DNA of 64,000 nucleotides from Leptospira sp. WS58.C1 (GTDB taxonomy: Bacteria > Spirochaetota > Leptospiria > Leptospirales > Leptospiraceae), in assembly GCF_040833995.1 (NCBI RefSeq), contig NZ_CP162137.1, forward strand, positions 1,960,001 to 2,024,000, in the 5' to 3' direction. Within the stretch, counting starts at the first letter, position 1; the number at the start of each line of letters is the position of its first letter. The notes below the pieces were generated by a model, which saw nothing but the letters and a program-made list of their open reading frames with translations, made no database searches and was not told the origin of the DNA. Below, piece after piece: positions 57,882 through 64,000 of the stretch. A program made the position numbers and the translations under genes.

Positions 57882-59225
57882 ATGGTAGTTTCACTAAAGG
57901 ACATTTTTTCTTATTTAAAACGGGATGCTGCGGCCGGAACGATTACCGGCTTCGTGGCCATACCTTTGTCGGTCGGCATTTGCCTAATGTCGGAGTATCC
58001 GATCCAAACCGGACTCTTGACTGTGGTTTTTGCCTGTATTGTGGGATTTACAACATCCTTGTTTAAACCCGGAAATTTCGTAGGAGTTCCGGGTATAGCA
58101 GCAGGGCTCGCTCCCGCTTTAGCCTTAGGAGTGCATACCTTCGGTCATGAAAATATGCCTTTTCTGATTTTTTTGACCTCAGTGATCCAAATCGTGGTTT
58201 GGAAATTCAGATGGGAAGGTTACATCCTAAAGACTGTCCCTCATTATTTAGTAGAAGGATTATTAGCCGGAATAGGTTTAAAAATAGCGCTAAAATTCGT
58301 ACCCTATATGTACGCAGTGGAACATGAGTCTTTGGGAAATTGGTTTAACCCGGAGAGACTTTTTGTTTTAGCGCTCTCATCCATCTCTTTTGTTTGTTTC
58401 GTATTTTTATATCAAAAGTTCAAATCCAGCAAACCGGGCATTCCATATTTCCTTGTTATAGGTTTCGGAATCGTTATCAGTTTCTATTACGATTTACCAA
58501 TGTTAGTCGTGGACCATGTCCCTTTCAAATTGGTCCTTCCTTTACCTCAACCTCACGAGGATCCAAGATTGATCCACACGATCTTTCTTACCTTTGAAAT
58601 GGTCGGATATGCTCTGATGCTTGCGACAATAGACGTAATCGAGCAGGTAATGAGTAATGTTGCCATCGAAAAATTGGATCCGCTAAAAAGAAAATGTGAC
58701 TCTAATAATAGTTTATTTTCCATTTGGATCGCGAACTTAGGCTCCAGTTTTTTTGGAGGAATGACAAACCTGGATGGGTTAGCAAAAGGGACGACGAACG
58801 CGGTCGCAGGAGCAATGACAAAACTTTCCAACCTTTTTGTGGCCTTAGTGATCGCAATCGTATTAATTTTTCCCAAACTGTTGACTCATCTTCCGGAATA
58901 TTCCCTTGGAATCGTCATGATCTTTACCGGTTGGAAAATGATAGAAGGTTTGAAACATGTGATACACGAAGGTGTCTATGCGTTTAGCCTAGCGATCGTT
59001 TGCGGACTATTAGTCTTTCGATTCGGTATCTTTGAAGGCTTGCTCATCGCTCTTTTTATCCACGCACTGATCTCCATTGTGCGCTGGAAAAGGGATGGCG
59101 TCTCTAATTCTAAGATCTGGTCCCATATTAAACACCGCTATTCAAATCCTTCGGATGAAGTAATACTACAAGCGGTAAATACGGAGGTCGTTCATGACTT
59201 GACCGAAAATAGAAATCAGATGTAG
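57882..59225 (+). CDS. SulP family anion permease
   Basis: 447 residues with about 12 membrane segments and no STAS domain at the C-terminus. The N-terminal part (DAAAGTITGFVAIPLSVGICLMSEYPIQTGLLTVVFACIVGFTTSLFKPGNFVGVPGIAAGLAPALALG) has the SulP GxxVGxP-like motifs. Members transport sulfate, bicarbonate or other anions. The gene follows sbtA by 34 bases, which favours bicarbonate, but this is not proved by sequence. The missing STAS domain is a notable difference from many SulP proteins. Confidence 0.9.
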   Translation: MVVSLKDIFSYLKRDAAAGTITGFVAIPLSVGICLMSEYPIQTGLLTVVFACIVGFTTSLFKPGNFVGVPGIAAGLAPALALGVHTFGHENMPFLIFLTSVIQIVVWKFRWEGYILKTVPHYLVEGLLAGIGLKIALKFVPYMYAVEHESLGNWFNPERLFVLALSSISFVCFVFLYQKFKSSKPGIPYFLVIGFGIVISFYYDLPMLVVDHVPFKLVLPLPQPHEDPRLIHTIFLTFEMVGYALMLATIDVIEQVMSNVAIEKLDPLKRKCDSNNSLFSIWIANLGSSFFGGMTNLDGLAKGTTNAVAGAMTKLSNLFVALVIAIVLIFPKLLTHLPEYSLGIVMIFTGWKMIEGLKHVIHEGVYAFSLAIVCGLLVFRFGIFEGLLIALFIHALISIVRWKRDGVSNSKIWSHIKHRYSNPSDEVILQAVNTEVVHDLTENRNQM

Positions 59226-59345
59226 AAGTTATAGGGACTTAAATAGAATTGCTTCGATTGTCTTGTTAGAAAAATAGAAAGTCCTTTAAGTTGCTTATAT
59301 ATTCGGATGGCTTTGAATTTTATTTTCATTAGGAACGGTCAGAAA

Positions 59346-61244
59346 ATGTACAAGTTGCGTCGATTTCATAAAATTTCCGGCTATTTAGGCTATATTATAT
59401 TTCTCTTAATTTTCGTATCCGGTATTCTTTCGGATCTTTCCGCTCAAAATGCCGCCACTACCGCCCAAAATCCCAACTCTCCGAAGGAAAGTGCGGAAGA
59501 AGAAGACGGTTATGTTTCTCCGATGAAATCCAGCGGTCTGACTCCCGATTTTACAAGAAGTACATTTTTCGAACCGGAGTTGGGAAAAAAATTCGCCAAC
59601 CGCAAAAAAGCATGGCTTAACGATTGGATCAGACTAGGAGCCTATGTTCGCCCTAGATACGAGGACCGATACAACCTATCTTTCGACAAATCGAATAAAG
59701 GTTATACTTCGCGGGCAATGCAGACCTCTCAGGTATTTTTCATAATTGACCCTAGTCCATATTTTTCCGCAAAAGTCACCTTCCAAGATGCAAGAATTTG
59801 GGGAGGAGAAACTCCGGCCAACGTAGGGGATGCTCGTGCGAACGTTTTTGATGCAGCAGGTACGACTACAACCAGTAACCCTGCCTCTGGATCAGGTTCC
59901 ACGATCCCTAGCCAAACCACTATCCGAGAAGCCTTTGTTCTTTTGAAAAAGCTACCTTTAGACGCAAAAATACAGTTCGGTAGGCAGGTTCTAGCCTACG
60001 GTGATCAAAGATTACTTGGCGGTGCTAACTGGACCATAAACGGTCTATCTTACGATGGAGCAAGGATCATGTTCGATCAGGACAATTATAAGATCCATTT
60101 TTTCGGAACTAAGATTGCGGCCAACCAGAACGGTGTCAACGGAGTAGTTTCGGCTAACGCTCCGATCACCATTACGGATCCGGTTACGAAAAAATCCACT
60201 GTGGTAAATCCTGGTCAACCGGATCAGTATATTGTCGGTACATATAATTCCCTCACTGCGAAAGATTGGTTCACTCTAGATGTTTATTCGATCGGACTTT
60301 TGACCAAAAAGACAGCTATTGCAGGAGCTAAATCGGATTTAGATCTTTATAATAACTCTTGGGCAAAACAACAAAGTGATCTGATTACGACCGGATTCAG
60401 GATCACCAACAGAACTGCGAATAATAATCTTCCCAAAGACGGATTCTGGGGAGCTTGGGATTGGGCGATCGAAAGTGCGTGGCAGACGGGGGCAACCGGA
60501 GAAAGGACCGTAAAAGATCCTCTTTTAGACTCTTATGTAAGGCAGAATGTTGCGGGTCTTTCGAACCAAAGTTACGGCACAGAAGTTCAAAAATATTCCG
60601 GTTCAATGCATGTTTTCCAAACAGGTTATACTTTCTTTGAAAAATTGAGAGCGGGCTTTCAATATACCTACGCATCGGGGGATAAAAACCGAACGGACGG
60701 AAGTAACGCAACCTTCCAAACTCTTACAAACCCGCGATTCGGAGTATTCCCTTACTGGAATAATGTAGCAGGTCTTTCGGAGAACATCGATACTAAAAAC
60801 TTGAGTTCTTTTAACTTTAATTTTTCGTACAAGACAGAACGTTACGGAACATTCTACGCTGCCTATATCATCAATAATAAGGTACAAACTCAGGATGCAT
60901 GGTATGCGATCAACGGTTCCGCTAATACCGGAGCTTCGACCGAAAGTAACGGTGTCGGTCAAACCACGATCTCCGTGAGTGGAACTGGAAAAAATATCTA
61001 CAATGAGTTCGATCTAACTTGGATGTACGTTGTAAATGATTATGTTTCGATCTGGATCGGAGGCGGTATCTTGACTGCGGGTAATGCGGTTAAAAATCAG
61101 AGAAACGCTCTCTATCATTACAATCTTCAGGCTACGGGAACGGAAACCGCAGGTCTTCATTTGAACACGGGAGTTGTGACAGGCGCGAACGGAACAGCCT
61201 CTACGGCTCACATGTTCTTCTTCCAAGTGAACGCAGGCTTCTAA
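59346..61244 (+). CDS. Outer-membrane beta-barrel porin-like protein
   Basis: 632 residues from ATG 59346; an earlier ATG at 59307 gives an odd extension. A signal peptide (to about residue 34) precedes an acidic segment and a long beta-rich barrel. Repeated strands end in aromatic residues (GAYVRPRYEDRYNL, SGSMHVFQTGYTFF, GFQYTYASGDKNRTDG, FNFNFSYKTERYGTFYAAYI), and the C-terminus is MFFFQVNAGF, the usual final strand. The layout is like alginate-export or phosphate-type porins. It is 13 bases before the NuoL-like gene, so it is part of the same operon. Confidence 0.8.
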   Translation: MYKLRRFHKISGYLGYIIFLLIFVSGILSDLSAQNAATTAQNPNSPKESAEEEDGYVSPMKSSGLTPDFTRSTFFEPELGKKFANRKKAWLNDWIRLGAYVRPRYEDRYNLSFDKSNKGYTSRAMQTSQVFFIIDPSPYFSAKVTFQDARIWGGETPANVGDARANVFDAAGTTTTSNPASGSGSTIPSQTTIREAFVLLKKLPLDAKIQFGRQVLAYGDQRLLGGANWTINGLSYDGARIMFDQDNYKIHFFGTKIAANQNGVNGVVSANAPITITDPVTKKSTVVNPGQPDQYIVGTYNSLTAKDWFTLDVYSIGLLTKKTAIAGAKSDLDLYNNSWAKQQSDLITTGFRITNRTANNNLPKDGFWGAWDWAIESAWQTGATGERTVKDPLLDSYVRQNVAGLSNQSYGTEVQKYSGSMHVFQTGYTFFEKLRAGFQYTYASGDKNRTDGSNATFQTLTNPRFGVFPYWNNVAGLSENIDTKNLSSFNFNFSYKTERYGTFYAAYIINNKVQTQDAWYAINGSANTGASTESNGVGQTTISVSGTGKNIYNEFDLTWMYVVNDYVSIWIGGGILTAGNAVKNQRNALYHYNLQATGTETAGLHLNTGVVTGANGTASTAHMFFFQVNAGF

Positions 61245-61257
61245 AAAAGGAATACGT

Positions 61258-62979
61258 ATGACAGTATTGGCTTATCTATCCGTTATCACCTCTCTTCTTG
61301 CACCTTTTCTGATCGGGAATGTGCTAGGGGTGGATTTTTTCGGAAAAGATAGTTCGATCGGTCTTGGGGTAACTCTCCAAGCCATATTAGGCGGTTTCAT
61401 ATCTGTATACGTATACGGATATGAAAAAGAAAAAAAGACATTGGTCGTTTTCGGTTACGCCGTTTTTTTCCTTAGCACAGGGATTTGTTATCTAGTAGGA
61501 AAAAGTTTATGGTTGATCCTTTTTTGGGAATTGTCCACTATTAGCGCCTTCCTCCTTTATGTCGGAGGTAAATGGAACGATGCATCCATTCGAAGTTTCG
61601 TTGCTTTGGTAGCAGCGGGAGGGATTGGTGCTTTCTGTTTTACCTTCTGGATCTTTTCGAATGATCCAAGTTCCGGATTATTTTTCCTGATCTTGGGACT
61701 TTTGATCAAGTCCGCATTTTTCGGAGTCCATTTCTGGCTTCCGGAAGCGCATGCAGGAGCTCCGGCGCATGCTTCTGCGGCTTACTCAGGTTTATTAGTT
61801 AATCTACCTCTGGTTTTATTTTCCAAATTCGCTTTTCCACTTCTTCCGGGAACCCATTATACAACCGTTCTAATACCGTTAGCCGGAATCGGAGTCTTAT
61901 GGGCAGGGATTACCGCTTTATTCAGTAGAGAAGTCAAAAAATCCATCGCTTACAGCACTGTAGAGAATATGAATTTTTTATGGTTGAGCTTACTGATTTC
62001 CGCGTATTGGCAATCCAGTGAACAGGAAAGTTTGAGAATGTTGAGCAAGGCATTTGGAGTATTATTTCTCATCTCCTTGGTCCACCATAGTATCAGCAAA
62101 ACCTTCCAATTCTTATTTTTCGGATATCTAACGAAATTATCGGGTAGATCCGGAGCGGATGATAACACAGGGATCGGTAGGATCAGTGGAATTCCCACAT
62201 TTTTAGCAGCGATCGGGACGATGAGTTTTCTTGCTATCCCTGGAACCACAGGTTTCCTATCCGAGTCCACATTTATCAAATTATTATCCGCAGTTTTGGA
62301 AGTTACGGATACAAGTGCTGCTCTTGTCCTTCCGCTTCTTATTTTAGTCTGCACTGGTTTAGCGGTAGGGGCAGCCGCGCACTTAAAACTTTTCCTAGCT
62401 CTTGTTCTTTCCAGACCCCGCACTAATTTCGAAGACCATGGTAAGAATACGACGATCAATGTTTCCTTATTCTTAACCGGAGCTTTGGTCCTGATCGCGC
62501 CCGTGATCATTCTTAGCCTCACTAATTATTATGCAGTGAGAGTAGAATGGTTGGATTTCTCTTGGTTCAAAGGAATCGGGATTTTAAACGTAATCGGCCT
62601 AGCGATTCTCTTAAGCGTAGGGTTATTAGGACTCAGGCATAGGATCAAAGAGAGAAAACTGTGGGATTGTGGCGGGTTATTTGAGGGATCGGAGGTAGCT
62701 ATTGCGAGTTCGGCGCTTTCCGATCCGTTAGTCGCTCCATTGGGCAGATATTTCTCAGATGAAGCAGGCAATTCCAAATTGGATAAAGGTTTTATTAAAA
62801 TTTTAATAAAACTACTTTCTTCTTTAAAAGCGAAGATCAGAGGATCGGACGACGAATCCATCTCCGTGGACCTAACTTATTCTTCGTTCACTGTTTTAAC
62901 GATCCTCATCGTAATTATCATCGTTCGTCTGGCAGAGGGAGGCATATGGTCACAGCTACTTTCTTATTGGGCATTCTGA
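61258..62979 (+). CDS. NuoL/HyfB-like proton-conducting membrane subunit
   Basis: 573 residues with about 14 membrane segments. Antiporter-type signature: FWELSTISAFLLYVGG, LLIKSAFFGVHFWLPEAHAGAPAHASAAYSGLLV with the key Lys and His, KKSIAYSTVENMNFLWL and FLAIPGTTGFLSESTF. The WDCGG segment near 470 is typical of HyfB/HycC and not of DabB. So a group-4 hydrogenase-like or Nuo-like complex is more likely than a DAB-type CO2 system. The next gene overlaps it by 34 bases. Confidence 0.88.
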   Translation: MTVLAYLSVITSLLAPFLIGNVLGVDFFGKDSSIGLGVTLQAILGGFISVYVYGYEKEKKTLVVFGYAVFFLSTGICYLVGKSLWLILFWELSTISAFLLYVGGKWNDASIRSFVALVAAGGIGAFCFTFWIFSNDPSSGLFFLILGLLIKSAFFGVHFWLPEAHAGAPAHASAAYSGLLVNLPLVLFSKFAFPLLPGTHYTTVLIPLAGIGVLWAGITALFSREVKKSIAYSTVENMNFLWLSLLISAYWQSSEQESLRMLSKAFGVLFLISLVHHSISKTFQFLFFGYLTKLSGRSGADDNTGIGRISGIPTFLAAIGTMSFLAIPGTTGFLSESTFIKLLSAVLEVTDTSAALVLPLLILVCTGLAVGAAAHLKLFLALVLSRPRTNFEDHGKNTTINVSLFLTGALVLIAPVIILSLTNYYAVRVEWLDFSWFKGIGILNVIGLAILLSVGLLGLRHRIKERKLWDCGGLFEGSEVAIASSALSDPLVAPLGRYFSDEAGNSKLDKGFIKILIKLLSSLKAKIRGSDDESISVDLTYSSFTVLTILIVIIIVRLAEGGIWSQLLSYWAF

Positions 62980-63836
62980 TCCGGATTTTATCCTTTATCT
63001 CTCTTCCGTTCTTATGTGGAGGTGTTCTTCAAAAGATCAGAGCTTTTGCTCAAGGCAGAAAAGGGGCGCCTGTACTACAGATCCTATACGACACGATCCG
63101 AATGATGAAAAAAAGTCCGATAGACGGTCCTTTCTCCGGATTTTTCTCGGAAAGTTCCGCGATATTCGCTTTCTCTTTCGGACTTGTTCTATGGTCCTTA
63201 GTTTCTTTCGAATGGGCTTCCTTATTACTGATCCCATTTTTGATCGGAATGATCCGATTTGCAACTGTCGCTTACGCTGTGGAAAACGGAACTTCTTTCG
63301 GCGGAATGGGAGCGGCAAGAGAAATTCTTCTCTTCATATTCGGCGAACCCATCCTGATACTAATACTTGTAGTATTGGAATCCAACGTGGTATTCCATGA
63401 AAACTTCGCACATATTTCTTTTGCGATTTTATTCTTTTTGGGAGCTACCTTGATCGTTCTTTCCGAACTCGCCAAACCTCCGTTTGACGATCCAAGAACC
63501 CACCTTGAACTCACGATGGTGCACGAAGCGATGTTACTCGAAGCTTCCGGAAGGACTAGAGCATTTTTCGAACTGGCTCACCAATTTAAGACCGCTTCCT
63601 TATTTTTACTTCTAACTAAACTAGGACTGGAACATGTGGAAGTATTCTTAGGAGTCTCTTCCGTTCCGATCTGGAAAGAATTAGCTTCCTTCGGAGGAGC
63701 CATTCTTCTTTCCGCGTTAATCGGCTATTGGGAAGCAAACAGCACCAGAAGAAAATGGATTTGGATCCCGGAATTACTCGGCCTGAATTTTATCTTCATG
63801 CTGATCTTGGGAATTCTTCTGAAACTAGGTAAATAA
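62946..63836 (+). CDS. NuoH/HyfC-like membrane subunit
   Basis: 296 residues with about eight membrane segments. NuoH-type motifs that contact the quinone or hydrogenase module are seen: IRAFAQGRKGAPVLQILYDTIRMMKK, VAYAVENGTSFGGMGAAREI and SELAKPPFDDPRTHLELTMVHEAMLLEASG. The glutamates near ENGT and HLEL are the usual proton-pathway residues. Pairing with HyfB-like and HyfE-like proteins gives a hydrogenase-4-type membrane module. Confidence 0.9.
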   Translation: MVTATFLLGILIRILSFISLPFLCGGVLQKIRAFAQGRKGAPVLQILYDTIRMMKKSPIDGPFSGFFSESSAIFAFSFGLVLWSLVSFEWASLLLIPFLIGMIRFATVAYAVENGTSFGGMGAAREILLFIFGEPILILILVVLESNVVFHENFAHISFAILFFLGATLIVLSELAKPPFDDPRTHLELTMVHEAMLLEASGRTRAFFELAHQFKTASLFLLLTKLGLEHVEVFLGVSSVPIWKELASFGGAILLSALIGYWEANSTRRKWIWIPELLGLNFIFMLILGILLKLGK

Positions 63837-63838
63837 AT

Positions 63839-64000
63839 ATGAGCGCTGACCTTAGTTATCTTATCATTCTACTGACTGGTGTGGTCATTCTTTTAGAAAA
63901 CAGGCTTAAAAGGGTCGTTATCCTCTTGGGAATCCAAGGTTTTCTTTTACTTCTTCCCTTATACCAAGAAGAAAGCGGGGACGGTTTTCATTCCATCTTT
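63839..64000 (+). CDS. HyfE-like (NuoK-type) membrane subunit, 3'-truncated
   Basis: The first 54 residues of a membrane protein that runs out of the window. ATG at 63839 is two bases after the hyfC-like stop. Two hydrophobic segments are seen (LSYLIILLTGVVILL and VVILLGIQGFLLLLPLY) with a short basic loop between them, as in HyfE and NuoK. The call depends mainly on the position after hyfB- and hyfC-like genes. Confidence 0.7.
   Translation, partial: MSADLSYLIILLTGVVILLENRLKRVVILLGIQGFLLLLPLYQEESGDGFHSIF

Noticed and set aside
61950..62522. 190-residue frame on the minus strand
   Set aside because: It lies wholly inside the NuoL/HyfB-like gene, which has clear family motifs; the antisense frame shows none.
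61258..62979. DabB of a DAB-type CO2 uptake system
   Set aside because: The C-terminal WDCGG motif and the following NuoH-like and HyfE-like genes fit HyfB; no DabA gene lies next to it in the window.

Overview
The window looks like a chromosomal segment from a spirochete of the genus Leptospira. The strongest marker is the 516-residue citramalate synthase at 39816-41366, which closely resembles the experimentally studied L. interrogans enzyme as I recall it. Supporting signs are a class II B12-dependent ribonucleotide reductase, a type II secretion operon with a GspN of the large type, many spirochete-type lipoproteins and secreted proteins, and a medium-low GC content that seems higher than in L. 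interrogans. An intermediate (P2) or saprophytic species is therefore more likely than a classic pathogen, but this is an impression and not a measurement.

Layout. 1-3369 (+): the end of rnhB, then FliK-like, FlhB C-terminus-like, a degenerate HD-GYP protein, a YraN endonuclease-like protein and a 65-residue unknown. 3400-4935 (-): comM. 5018-18619 (+): a possible lipoprotein and a LysM/M23 peptidase ending in a terminator, then a type II secretion operon in the order gspC-D-E-F-G-H-I-J-K-L-M-N. 18777-22370 (-): nrdJ, facing gspN across a shared terminator. 22587-22662: tRNA-Asn(GTT). 22958-24192: an arsR-type regulator and a membrane fatty-acid/sterol hydroxylase gene that share an operator-like sequence and look acquired. 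24439-32579: the most unusual region. Two copies of a two-gene module (a small membrane-anchored protein plus a large secreted M19-type metallohydrolase carrying two four-cysteine repeats) flank a minus-strand histidine kinase and LytTR response regulator. 32699-33882: a lipoprotein and a membrane protein. 33943-37141 (-): unknown, AI-2E-type transporter, xseA, xseB. 37189-39816: DedA, an App1-like phosphatase and an Smr protein. 39816-44891 (+): cimA, pth, xerC/xerD-type recombinase, hslV and hslU. 45020-48848: a GHKL-like protein divergent from an operon of a free-standing lipoyl domain, a metallophosphoesterase, the Fe-S carrier Mrp and an unknown. 48929-53570: an AraC regulator, DUF3703, ubiX/ubiA, a ferritin-like protein and a lysine-rich secreted protein. 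53644-56369: ychF and a 7TM-DISM/AraC membrane regulator, convergent. 56879-64000 (+): an SbtA-type bicarbonate transporter, a SulP permease, an outer-membrane porin-like protein and the first three genes of a Hyf/Nuo-like membrane complex, cut by the window end.

Functional themes. The T2SS operon supplies almost the whole trans-envelope secretion machine, but no prepilin peptidase (gspO) is seen here. cimA provides the pyruvate-to-citramalate entry to isoleucine. xerC-hslV-hslU follows the order known from Bacillus. The right-hand cluster suggests coupling of bicarbonate or anion uptake to a proton- or sodium-translocating Hyf-like complex. I did not find a CRISPR array, an insertion sequence, a prophage or an rRNA gene.
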